Assembly (NCBI GenBank): GCA_021163745.1
Contig: JAGGTM010000002.1
Location: 1-7,446, forward strand
Direction of reading: 5' to 3'
DNA from: a bacterium
Lineage (GTDB): Bacteria > Patescibacteriota > Minisyncoccia > Portnoybacterales > JAGGTM01
Length of the DNA: 7,446 bases
Program-made: the position numbers and the translations under genes
Shown here: one piece after another, positions 1 through 5,336 of the stretch
How the letters are laid out: each line of letters begins with the position of its first letter
Numbering within the stretch: position 1 is the stretch's first letter
Notes under the pieces: model-generated
What the model saw: only the letters and a program-made list of their open reading frames with translations
Told to the model about the DNA's origin: nothing
Database searches by the model: none

Positions 1-52
1 GCAAAACTTGGACGGGTAAATAATTTGTAATTTGTAATTTTAATAAGCTTTT
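1..52. repeat. Dispersed intergenic repeat, copy 1 (cut by window edge)
   Basis: This stretch matches 4824-4881 closely: both have a caaaacttgg block, a gggtaaa block, one or more atttgt units, and end in aattttaataagcttt. The second copy carries one extra unit of about 7 nt. In the other copy the left end forms a hairpin arm; here the partner arm would lie outside the window. The element lies immediately downstream of the prsW stop codon (minus strand), and the last codons of prsW (C-N-L-K-N-Y) are themselves made of similar taattt-type sequence, so the repeat may have shaped the protein C-terminus. Confidence 0.6.
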
Positions 53-797
53 AGTAATTTTTCAAATTACAGATTGACAATTGGGTTTTTAGTTGCTTGA
101 AAAATCCTGATACAATAAAAGCCATTGATATTAAAAGAATGCTTATTCCTATAACAGAGAATTTTCCCAAGGTATGAATATTTACTATAAAATAATTATA
201 AGCCGTATGGAAGATGATTGCAATAATGAGGCCTTTTGTTATCAAGATATTTTTTTTATTTATAAAGAGTAATCCCTGACTCAAATAATAACCGACAATG
301 CCGGAAGATAAACCATGTAAGAATGTTGCTCCTAAAAATCTAATCAGGATTATAGCCGTAGCATTTGGAATTGGCATAAGAGGAGTTTTTAGAAGAATTA
401 ATAAATTTTCTACAGCCGCAAAACCCAATGCGGCTATAATACAATATAACATTGCATCTAATGGTTCGTCAAATTCCGGATTTTTTAAAACCTTATATTT
501 TACTACAGAATATTTTAAATATTCTTCTACTACCGCGGGTATGACTGAAGTGGAGAGAAGTATCCCAACAACGGAAGTGGGAATTTTTGTGAGAATTTCA
601 GAAACAGAAAGGTACGGATTTATCAACCATATTAAAAAAAATTCTAACACAATAGCCAGTGGAGAAATCATCATCCCCCAAATAAAAATTCTGATTACCA
701 TAGAATTCGGTTCGGGATGGGAATCTTTGCGTAGATAAAACAGCAGCCAAACTATACTAGGGAGAAAACCGAGAATTATGTATAGGAAATAGGTCAT
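51..797 (-). CDS. prsW: PrsW family glutamic-type intramembrane protease
   Basis: This is a polytopic membrane protein of 248 residues with about seven or eight hydrophobic segments. The PrsW/CPBP-like signature is complete: E91-E92-x-x-K95, then F126-x-x-x-E130-N131 in a helix, H161 in a hydrophobic helix followed by small residues, and H197-x-x-x-N201. A conserved H-P-E-P lies at 27-30 after the first helix. Members of the family cut membrane-bound substrates; Bacillus PrsW cleaves the anti-sigma factor RsiW. The substrate here is unknown and no anti-sigma gene is visible nearby. The start lies 10 nt after the valS stop with no Shine-Dalgarno, so cotranscription with valS is likely. The last few residues run into dispersed-repeat sequence. 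Family assignment is firm; the physiological role is not known. Confidence 0.88.
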   Translation of the reverse strand: MTYFLYIILGFLPSIVWLLFYLRKDSHPEPNSMVIRIFIWGMMISPLAIVLEFFLIWLINPYLSVSEILTKIPTSVVGILLSTSVIPAVVEEYLKYSVVKYKVLKNPEFDEPLDAMLYCIIAALGFAAVENLLILLKTPLMPIPNATAIILIRFLGATFLHGLSSGIVGYYLSQGLLFINKKNILITKGLIIAIIFHTAYNYFIVNIHTLGKFSVIGISILLISMAFIVSGFFKQLKTQLSICNLKNY

Positions 798-807
798 AAA
801 TATTGAA

Positions 808-2997
808 TTAAGTTTCCGGCCATTTTTCTATCATTAACAGTTCTTTCTTTTTTAATGGTAAATTCTGGTATATTTCTTCTGTTAAAAATGGCATAAAAGG
901 GTGTAAAAGTTTTAATGAAGTTAAAAGAACATATCCTAAAATTTCTTTTGTTTCTTTTGTGTTTTGCTTTTTACTTGCCTCAATGTATTTATCGCAAAAT
1001 TTATGCCAAAAGAAATCGTAGAGGATATGGGCAGCTTTTCCAAATCTATAATTTTCTATATCTTTATTTACTTTTTTAATGGTAGTTTTTAGTTGCTGTA
1101 GAATTCTTTTATCTGCTGAAGTTAGATTTTTTATTTTTGTAGGTTTATACAGATATTCAATATTTGTGCAAATTCGCGAGGGCTCACTCATAAGAACAAA
1201 TCTTGTTGCATTCCAAATCTTGTTGCAGAATTTTTGCGCCATTTTTATATTCTCTTCTGAAAAACGAATGTCCTGAAGGTCGGTATATTGATATATTAAG
1301 CCAAATCTTACTGCATCTGCTCCATATTCATCCACTAATTCCAACGGATCTATTCCTGTGCCTTTTGATTTGCTCATTCTTTTTCCTTCTTTTGTTAAAA
1401 TAGTGGCATGGATAATCACATCCCTAAATGGAATTTTCCTTATAAGTTCTAATGAGGAGAATATCATTCTCGCTACCCATAGATTAATAATGTCTCTTGC
1501 CGTGACTAAAACATCTGTTGGATAAAAGTTTTTTATGTCTTTTGCTCTAAGCGGCCACCCTAAAACCGCAAATGGCCATAATGCTGAAGAAAACCAGGTA
1601 TCTAATACATCCGGAATTTGTTCTGGCTTGCATTTTCCACAAATTGGACATTTTTTAGGTTTTTTAAAAGAAAGAAAGTATTTTTCTTTAGGATTCATTT
1701 GACATTGCCAAATCGGAAGTCGGTGTCCCCACCAGATTTGGCGAGAAATACACCAGTCCTTTATATTATTAAGCCAATCAAAATAAATCTTTTCCCATTT
1801 TTTTGGATAAAACTTTATTTTTCTTTGCTTTACTGCTTTTTTTGCCATTTGAGCAAGTTTATCCATTTTTAGGAACCATTGTTTATTTATCAACGGCTGA
1901 ATGACTGTACCGCATCGGTAGCATATAGGAATTTTATGGGCATAGGGTTCTATTTTTTTAAACAGATTTTCTTTTTGCAAATCATTAATTATCTTTTTTC
2001 TGCAATCATTTATGTAGATGCCTTTGTATTTTTCAGGAATTTCTCCGGTCATCTTTCCTTCTTCATCTATTATTTTTAAAATAGGTAATTTATGTCTCTG
2101 CGCTATTTCAAAATCAACTGGATCATGCGCGGGGGTTACTTTTACTGCTCCGGTTCCGAACTCCATATCCACTAGCTTATCGGCAATTATTGGAATGTTT
2201 CTGTTGGTTAATGGTAAAATCACTTTTTTGCCAATTAAATTCTTATACCTTTTATCTTGAGGATTTACAGCAACTGCAGTGTCACCAAGCATAGTTTCCG
2301 GTCTTGTGGTGGCAACGACAATATATTTAGATGATTTCGCAAGAGGATATTTTATATACCAAAGATTTGTCTTTTCTTCTTTGTATTCCAGCTCTAAATC
2401 GGATAAACTTGTTTTGCATCTCGGGCACCAATTTATCAATCGTTCTCCCCGATATATCCATCCTTTTTTATAATAATGCAAAAATGCTTCATTTACTGCT
2501 TTAATATAATTTTTATCCAGAGTGAATCTTTTTCTGGACCAGTCGCAGGAGCATCCTATCTTCTTGAGTTGGTTTAGAATTATATTTCCATATTTTCTCT
2601 TCCATTTCCAAACTTCCTTTATAAATTTTTCTCTCCCCAAATCAAATCTAGTAAGATTTACTTTTTTTAATTCTTTTTCCACTACATTTTGAGTGGCAAT
2701 TCCAGCATGGTCTGTACCGGGTACCCATAGGGCTTTACATCCTTGCATTCTTTTTGTTCTAACTAAAATATCCTGAATAAACGAGTTTAGGGCGTGACCC
2801 ATATGAAGTGACCCAGTAATATTAGGAGGAGGAATAACAATGCAGTAGTTTTTGCTCCTTTGTTTTCGCCTATAAGAAGATTTTTTGATTTTTAGTTTAT
2901 CCGGATTAAAATAACCCGACTTTTCCCATAGTCGGTAAATTCTTTTTTCTGTTTTTTTAGGATTATATGGCTTTTTAAATTTAGAAGGTATTTCCAT
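808..2997 (-). CDS. valS: Valine--tRNA ligase (short form)
   Basis: This enzyme attaches valine to tRNA-Val in the cytoplasm, using ATP. Numbered from the preferred start: the HIGH motif is H-M-G-H at 65-68, inside P-P-P-N-I-T-G-S-L-H-M-G-H. The CP1 editing domain spans about 195-365, with T-T-R-P-E-T-M-L-G-D and a G-T-G-A-V-K-V-T-P-A-H-D-P segment. The KMSKS loop is R-M-S-K-S at 540-544, followed by the anticodon-binding helical domain from about 590. Cys pairs (C-P-R-C, C-Y-R-C, C-P-I-C-G-K-C) suggest bound zinc. The frame opens 8 codons earlier (3021), but M-E-I-P-S-K-F-K-K-P-Y-N-P matches the usual N-terminus, so 2997 is chosen. At 729 residues it is well short of typical bacterial ValRS (about 860-950). 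It ends soon after the M-P-F-L-T-E-E segment, so the C-terminal coiled-coil tRNA arm is absent. There is no Shine-Dalgarno. Confidence 0.97.
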   Translation of the reverse strand: MEIPSKFKKPYNPKKTEKRIYRLWEKSGYFNPDKLKIKKSSYRRKQRSKNYCIVIPPPNITGSLHMGHALNSFIQDILVRTKRMQGCKALWVPGTDHAGIATQNVVEKELKKVNLTRFDLGREKFIKEVWKWKRKYGNIILNQLKKIGCSCDWSRKRFTLDKNYIKAVNEAFLHYYKKGWIYRGERLINWCPRCKTSLSDLELEYKEEKTNLWYIKYPLAKSSKYIVVATTRPETMLGDTAVAVNPQDKRYKNLIGKKVILPLTNRNIPIIADKLVDMEFGTGAVKVTPAHDPVDFEIAQRHKLPILKIIDEEGKMTGEIPEKYKGIYINDCRKKIINDLQKENLFKKIEPYAHKIPICYRCGTVIQPLINKQWFLKMDKLAQMAKKAVKQRKIKFYPKKWEKIYFDWLNNIKDWCISRQIWWGHRLPIWQCQMNPKEKYFLSFKKPKKCPICGKCKPEQIPDVLDTWFSSALWPFAVLGWPLRAKDIKNFYPTDVLVTARDIINLWVARMIFSSLELIRKIPFRDVIIHATILTKEGKRMSKSKGTGIDPLELVDEYGADAVRFGLIYQYTDLQDIRFSEENIKMAQKFCNKIWNATRFVLMSEPSRICTNIEYLYKPTKIKNLTSADKRILQQLKTTIKKVNKDIENYRFGKAAHILYDFFWHKFCDKYIEASKKQNTKETKEILGYVLLTSLKLLHPFMPFLTEEIYQNLPLKKKELLMIEKWPET

Positions 2998-3074
2998 AAT
3001 ATATAAAATCCCGGATCCCATCGTCTGTTGGGCGAACGGATTATAGGATAAAAATTATAATTTTATTTCTATAT

Positions 3075-3103
3075 ATTGTAGGAGATTTCAGTTGCATTGA
3101 CAA
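3075..3103 (-). promoter_or_regulatory. Sigma70-type promoter for valS-prsW
   Basis: Read on the minus strand, TTGTCA (3103-3098) and TACAAT (3080-3075) are separated by exactly 17 bp, each matching consensus at 5 of 6 positions. The expected start of transcription near 3068 gives a leader of about 70 nt before the valS ATG at 2997. Two further TATAAT hexamers lie downstream in the leader (3059-3054 and 3045-3040) but lack a fitting -35. Confidence 0.6.
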
Positions 3104-3178
3104 TACTTTTAGGCCCGAATCCCAAAATCTAGAGCATGGTGCCCGGGACTCCCAGAGCCTGAACCTTAGAGCCTGAAA

Positions 3179-3300
3179 GGTAATGACGCCTCTTTTTATC
3201 GTTACAAGGAGTATCTCTTTTGTTGTTTTTGTCATTACGAGGAAGCGCGAAGAACAATTGGAATAATCTTTTTGTTGCGAGGAGCGAAGCGATTCTTTGT
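3179..3300. repeat. Degenerate gcgaggagcgaagcg-type palindromic repeat
   Basis: The blocks gtcattacgaggaagcgcga (3231-3250) and gttgcgaggagcgaagcga (3273-3291) are two related versions of a motif (gtcattgcgagg...gcgaagcg) seen in intergenic repeats of many unrelated bacteria. The first block pairs with an inverted gtaatgac at 3180-3187, forming terminal inverted repeats of 8 nt. The copies are diverged, so this looks like a decayed remnant. Recognition of the wider family is from memory. Confidence 0.5.
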
Positions 3301-3403
3301 TTCACTCAGAGCAAGCCTTTTAATTTCTAGTCCCACAGAATTCCCACGGGACTTTGCCTTTTGTAATAACAAGTAATTTATCCCTTGTAATGGCATTTCT
3401 TTT

Positions 3404-3420
3404 AAAAGCAAATTGCTTTT
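3404..3420 (-). terminator. Possible weak terminator of tsaD
   Basis: A perfect AT-rich palindrome (AAAAGCAA, one base, TTGCTTTT) begins 3 nt beyond the tsaD stop codon. On the minus strand the right arm ends in a T run, as in an intrinsic terminator, but the stem has only two G-C pairs, so it would be weak. Confidence 0.3.
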
Positions 3421-3422
3421 AG

Positions 3423-4598
3423 TTATGCAATTTTTAAATTTGAATTTGCTTTTATTTTTGAGATAGTTTTTCTTTGCAGATATTTTTTATTTACTCGCCA
3501 GCATCCTGCTATTGCAATCATAGTAGCGTTGTCTGTACATAGATTTTTTGGGGGCACAAAAAAATTAATTTTTGGACTAATTTTTTGTTTGAATTGTTTT
3601 ATAAATGTTCTATTACTTGCTACTCCTCCTCCTAATATAATAGATTTTACCTTGTATTCTTTCCCTGCATTTATGGTTTTTTCAATTAAAACATCAATTA
3701 CTGCTTGCTGAAAAGAGGCGCAGATATCCTGAAGGAGTTTTCTTGATTTGGGGGCAGCCCCTAATAAAAACGGGGGCTGCTCTGATTCTGAGATTTCTTT
3801 TAGTAAATACAAAACTGCTGTTTTTAGTCCGGAAAAAGAAAAATTATAATTTTTTTGATTTATCATTGGTCTGGGTAGATTGAATGCATTAGGGTTTCCC
3901 TTTTTTGCTAATTTTTCTATAATAGGACCTCCAGGATAACTTAATCCTAATAATTTTGATATTTTATCAAATGCTTCTCCTGCTGCATCATCTTTTGTTT
4001 CTCCAATTAGTTTATACTTTAAATAATCTTTCATTAAAATTAGCTGGGTATGTCCTCCGGAAACAACCAAACACATTGCGGGAAATAAAGATTTTAGATT
4101 TATTCTAATTGGCATAGCCCAGTTTGCTGCTATATGTCCTTCTATATGATTTATTCCAATTAATGGTTTTTCCCAAAGATAAGATAATGCCTTAGCCAAA
4201 TTAATTCCGCTCCAAAGACATGGCTCTAATCCTGGCCCAATTGTTATTGCAATTACATCAATTTTAGGGATGTAAGGATATTTTTTACAAAAAGAAATTA
4301 ACTTTTTAAAAAGCAATAGGTCTCTAATTAAAATTTCTTCAATTTTTGCTTTTTTGTTTTCTATATTTATAAAACCATAAGATTTAATTTTTGATTTTTT
4401 CAGCGCCATTTCCAATACTGGTATTAAATTTTTCTGGTGTTCTCGTTTTGCTAAGTGCGGAACAACTCCACCGTATTTTGAATGGATTTTTATTTGAGAG
4501 GAAACAATGTTTGCCAAAATTTTATAGTTATTTTTTCTGCATTCTACAATAGATATACAAGTGTCATCACAAGATGTATCAATGCTTAGGATGGTCAT
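3423..4598 (-). CDS. tsaD: tRNA N6-adenosine threonylcarbamoyltransferase TsaD
   Basis: TsaD transfers the threonylcarbamoyl group onto A37 of tRNAs that read ANN codons (t6A), working with TsaB and TsaE in bacteria. Numbered from the preferred start, the motifs are S-I-D-T-S-C-D-D near residue 6, H-x-E-G-H at 151-155 (metal ligands), S-G-G-H-T-Q-L at 180-186, the A-G-E-A-F-D-K segment, G-G-G-V-A-S-N at 323-329 and D-N-A-T at 356-359 (metal ligand). The frame opens at 4625, but those 9 extra residues come from repeat DNA; M-T-I-L-S-I-D-T-S-C is the normal family N-terminus, so 4598 is chosen. At 391 residues it is longer than the usual 330-350. One extra segment (about 71-111) precedes a G-P-G-L-E-P motif. 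A second (about 269-287) is encoded by a palindrome at 3754-3780. There is no Shine-Dalgarno. tsaB and tsaE are not in the window. Confidence 0.96.
   Translation of the reverse strand: MTILSIDTSCDDTCISIVECRKNNYKILANIVSSQIKIHSKYGGVVPHLAKREHQKNLIPVLEMALKKSKIKSYGFINIENKKAKIEEILIRDLLLFKKLISFCKKYPYIPKIDVIAITIGPGLEPCLWSGINLAKALSYLWEKPLIGINHIEGHIAANWAMPIRINLKSLFPAMCLVVSGGHTQLILMKDYLKYKLIGETKDDAAGEAFDKISKLLGLSYPGGPIIEKLAKKGNPNAFNLPRPMINQKNYNFSFSGLKTAVLYLLKEISESEQPPFLLGAAPKSRKLLQDICASFQQAVIDVLIEKTINAGKEYKVKSIILGGGVASNRTFIKQFKQKISPKINFFVPPKNLCTDNATMIAIAGCWRVNKKYLQRKTISKIKANSNLKIA
3754..3780. repeat. GC-rich palindrome inside tsaD
   Basis: An 8-bp perfect inverted repeat (GCAGCCCC at 3754-3761, GGGGCTGC at 3773-3780) with an 11-nt loop lies in frame in tsaD. 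It encodes about ten residues (E-Q-P-P-F-L-L-G-A-A) between the F-S-G-L-K-T-A and D-I-C-A-S-F-Q-Q segments. The GC-rich arms stand out in an AT-rich gene. Confidence 0.6.
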
Positions 4599-4700
4599 AA
4601 TTAAAGCGCAAAGTGTAAAGCGCAAAAGTAGTTAAATTCAAAATTCAAAGCACCAAATCCTAAACAAATTCAAATGACCAAAATTCAAAATTCAAAATGC

Positions 4701-4759
4701 CCTCCCCCACCTTATTCCTCCCCCTCCCTCAGGGAGGGGGAGGATATAGGAGGGGGAGG
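4701..4759. repeat. C/G-rich nested hairpin core
   Basis: The inner stem is 12 perfect base pairs (CCTCCCCCTCCC 4717-4728 with GGGAGGGGGAGG 4732-4743) around a 3-nt loop. The outer stem pairs CCTCCCCC (4701-4708) with GGGGGAGG (4752-4759). Strand asymmetry is extreme, with nearly pure pyrimidine then nearly pure purine. No T run follows, so it is not an obvious terminator on either strand. Confidence 0.8.
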
Positions 4760-4808
4760 GGTATTCCTTTTGAATTTCAAACATTTGAATTTTGAATTTA
4801 CCTGCCCG

Positions 4809-4835
4809 CCCAAATTTTGTGAAACAAAACTTGGG
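4809..4835. repeat. Hairpin at left end of dispersed repeat copy 2
   Basis: CCCAA (4809-4813) pairs with TTGGG (4831-4835) and TTTTG (4815-4819) with CAAAA (4825-4829), with one A/C mismatch between the blocks and a 5-nt loop. The right arm is the sequence that also begins repeat copy 1 at the window start. Confidence 0.6.
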
Positions 4836-4881
4836 AGGGTAAAGGATTTGTGATTTGTAATTTGGAATTTTAATAAGCTTT
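4824..4881. repeat. Dispersed intergenic repeat, copy 2
   Basis: This is a near-match to positions 1-52: acaaaacttggg, gggtaaa, repeated atttgt units, then aattttaataagcttt. It carries one extra unit of about 7 nt relative to copy 1. Here it lies within the right half of the nested palindromic element. Confidence 0.65.
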
Positions 4882-4896
4882 AAGTTGTAGCTTTGC

Positions 4897-4935
4897 GCTT
4901 TGCGTTTTGCGCTTTGCGTTTTGCGCTTTGCGTTT
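4897..4935. repeat. 14-nt tandem repeat (about 2.8 units)
   Basis: The unit gctttgcgttttgc occurs at 4897-4910 and 4911-4924, then partially at 4925-4935; a half unit (gctttgc) precedes it at 4890-4896. It forms the right outer arm of the nested element and ends just before the tRNA-Glu promoter. Confidence 0.8.
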
Positions 4936-4940
4936 ATTTC

Positions 4941-4969
4941 TTTACAAATCATAAATGAAATTATATAAT
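4941..4969 (+). promoter_or_regulatory. Sigma70-type promoter of tRNA-Glu
   Basis: TTTACA (4941-4946, 5 of 6 to consensus) and a perfect TATAAT (4964-4969) are separated by 17 bp. Transcription should start near 4976, giving a leader of about 8 nt before the tRNA 5' end at 4984. It begins 5 nt after the end of the repeat element. Confidence 0.75.
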
Positions 4970-4983
4970 ATTTCAAGGTTAAA

Positions 4984-5058
4984 GGCCTCGTCGTCTAATG
5001 GCTAGGACACGGGCCCTTCAAGCCCGTAATACGGGTTCAATTCCCGTCGAGGCCGCCA
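4984..5058 (+). tRNA. tRNA-Glu (anticodon UUC)
   Basis: A full cloverleaf can be folded. The acceptor stem is GGCCTCG (4984-4990) with CGAGGCC (5048-5054), then discriminator G and an encoded CCA (5056-5058). The D stem is GTCT/GGAC (4993-4996, 5005-5008). The anticodon stem is CGGGC/GCCCG (5010-5014, 5022-5026) around a 7-nt loop ccttcaa. The T stem is ACGGG/CCCGT (5031-5035, 5043-5047) with loop ttcaatt. The variable loop is 4 nt, as is usual for tRNA-Glu. The anticodon TTC sits at 5017-5019. Position 33 (base 5016) is C rather than U; everything else looks functional. The gene has its own promoter and terminator. Confidence 0.95.
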
Positions 5059-5099
5059 CAAATAAAAAATATTAAATTTTTGAGCCAAGAATTTTTTAG

Positions 5100-5130
5100 A
5101 ATGGCCTCGCTGGTAGGCCATTTTTATTTT
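5100..5130 (+). terminator. Intrinsic terminator of tRNA-Glu
   Basis: An 8-bp perfect stem (AATGGCCT 5100-5107, AGGCCATT 5115-5122) with a 7-nt loop runs into a T-rich tail (ttttt a tttt). It lies 41 nt after the tRNA CCA end. The tail is also the start of direct repeat copy A. Confidence 0.85.
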
Positions 5131-5149
5131 CAAAGAACTTGTAATTTTT
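5118..5149. repeat. 32-bp direct repeat, copy A
   Basis: The 32 bases from ccattttta to gtaattttt are identical to 6581-6612. Identity stops sharply on both sides (5117 against 6580, and 5150 against 6613, differ). Both copies begin at the last two C bases of a terminator stem and include its T-rich tail. Together they bracket the repeat-protein cassette. Confidence 0.9.
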
Positions 5150-5170
5150 ATCGGGTACTATAAAATGGAT

Positions 5171-5188
5171 ATTTTTTACTTAAAAAAT
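5171..5188. repeat. 18-nt AT palindrome
   Basis: ATTTTTTA and TAAAAAAT form a perfect inverted repeat with a 2-nt centre, 22 bp inside copy A of the direct repeat. It could be an AT-rich upstream element or a protein-binding site, or it may be chance in AT-rich DNA. Confidence 0.4.
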
Positions 5189-5190
5189 GT

Positions 5191-5240
5191 ATCTCAAAGT
5201 TTGCTCTTGACAATTTTATACATTGAGATTAAGTGATAAT
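5191..5240 (+). promoter_or_regulatory. Candidate promoter/operator of the repeat-protein gene
   Basis: A perfect TTGACA (5207-5212) lies upstream of GATAAT (5235-5240), but the spacing is 22 bp instead of 16-18, so the real pair may be different. An inverted repeat ATCTCAA (5191-5197) / TTGAGAT (5223-5229) straddles TTGACA and could be an operator. If transcription starts near 5247, the leader is about 90 nt and contains the hairpin at 5265-5310. Confidence 0.35.
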
Positions 5241-5264
5241 ATTGATAGTCCGTTAAAATTGTTT

Positions 5265-5310
5265 CCTATTGGGGCAGTTATTTGGGTCTCTAAGTAAATG
5301 CCGCAATAGG
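5265..5310 (+). promoter_or_regulatory. Long hairpin in the leader of the repeat-protein gene
   Basis: A nearly perfect 46-nt hairpin is seen. CCTATTG (5265-5271) pairs with CAATAGG (5304-5310); after a G/G mismatch GGCA (5273-5276) pairs with TGCC (5299-5302). After a G/A mismatch, 5278-5285 pair with 5290-5297 (two G-U pairs) around a 4-nt loop gtct. That makes about 19 pairs. It ends 14 nt before the AGGAGG ribosome-binding site and is not followed by a T run. It is thus more likely a translational or stability element, or a protein- or ligand-binding leader, than a terminator. Confidence 0.7.
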
Positions 5311-5324
5311 CAGTAAAAAACAAA

Positions 5325-5330
5325 AGGAGG
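5325..5330 (+). promoter_or_regulatory. Strong Shine-Dalgarno site
   Basis: A perfect AGGAGG lies 6 nt before the ATG at 5337 and fixes the start. None of the other four protein genes in the window has a comparable site. Confidence 0.9.
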
Positions 5331-5336
5331 TAAAAG

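Larger units (their letters stand above)
3022..3422. other. Repeat-rich spacer between tsaD and valS
   Basis: I see no credible gene in this 401-bp spacer. It holds the valS promoter near the valS end, a 10-nt direct repeat (agagcctgaa at 3154-3163 and 3168-3177), an inverted pair gtaatgac/gtcattac (3180-3187 and 3231-3238), degenerate gcgaggagcgaagcg-type repeat fragments, an agtccc/gggact hairpin with a 13-nt loop (3329-3353), and an AT-rich palindrome beside the tsaD stop. The mix looks like decayed repetitive elements. Confidence 0.6.
4601..4935. mobile_element. Nested inverted-repeat (MITE-like) element
   Basis: Almost the whole tsaD/tRNA-Glu spacer is one imperfect palindrome. The outer arms are aaagcgcaaag-type repeats (4603-4628) facing ctttgcgcttt-type repeats (4890-4935). 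The next layer is aattcaaaattc tracts (4633-4700) facing gaattttgaattt tracts (4769-4800). The core is a C-rich/G-rich double hairpin (4701-4759). There is no transposase and no recognisable coding capacity. I see no clear target-site duplication, so mobility is inferred from structure only. It abuts the tsaD start codon, and a weak minus-strand promoter match (TTGAAT 4641-4636, 18 bp, TACACT 4617-4612) in its outer arm could drive tsaD. Confidence 0.55.

Noticed and set aside
298..738. 146-codon open frame on the plus strand opposite prsW
   Set aside because: It is antisense to a gene with full PrsW motifs, and its translation has no recognisable domain; a shadow of the real gene.
1079..2473. 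Several 60-85 codon open frames on the plus strand inside valS
   Set aside because: All are antisense to the well-supported valS gene and have no domain or RBS support.
3041..3235. 64-codon open frame on the minus strand between tsaD and valS
   Set aside because: It lies in repeat-rich spacer, overlaps the valS promoter, has no RBS and its translation is unlike any family I know.
3329..3353. agtccc/gggact hairpin as a terminator of tsaD
   Set aside because: The loop is 13 nt, the stem is 6 bp and no T run follows in the direction of tsaD transcription.
4717..4743. GC-rich 12-bp hairpin as a Rho-independent terminator
   Set aside because: No T run follows on either strand, and it sits upstream of both divergent genes rather than downstream of one.
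4692..4976. 94-codon open frame on the minus strand next to tRNA-Glu
   Set aside because: The translation is simply the repeat element read through (A-K-R-K-T-Q-S-type and G-G-G-G stretches), with no RBS; spurious.
5015..5021. Anticodon read as TCA (selenocysteine or stop-reading tRNA), which would restore U33
   Set aside because: Shifting the loop by one base destroys the perfect CGGGC/GCCCG stem. The 4-nt variable loop and the rest of the tRNA fit tRNA-Glu.
5118..5149. Direct repeat as a tRNA-derived attachment site of an integrative element
   Set aside because: The 32-mer is not a copy of the tRNA 3' end and lies about 60 nt beyond it; no integrase is in the window.
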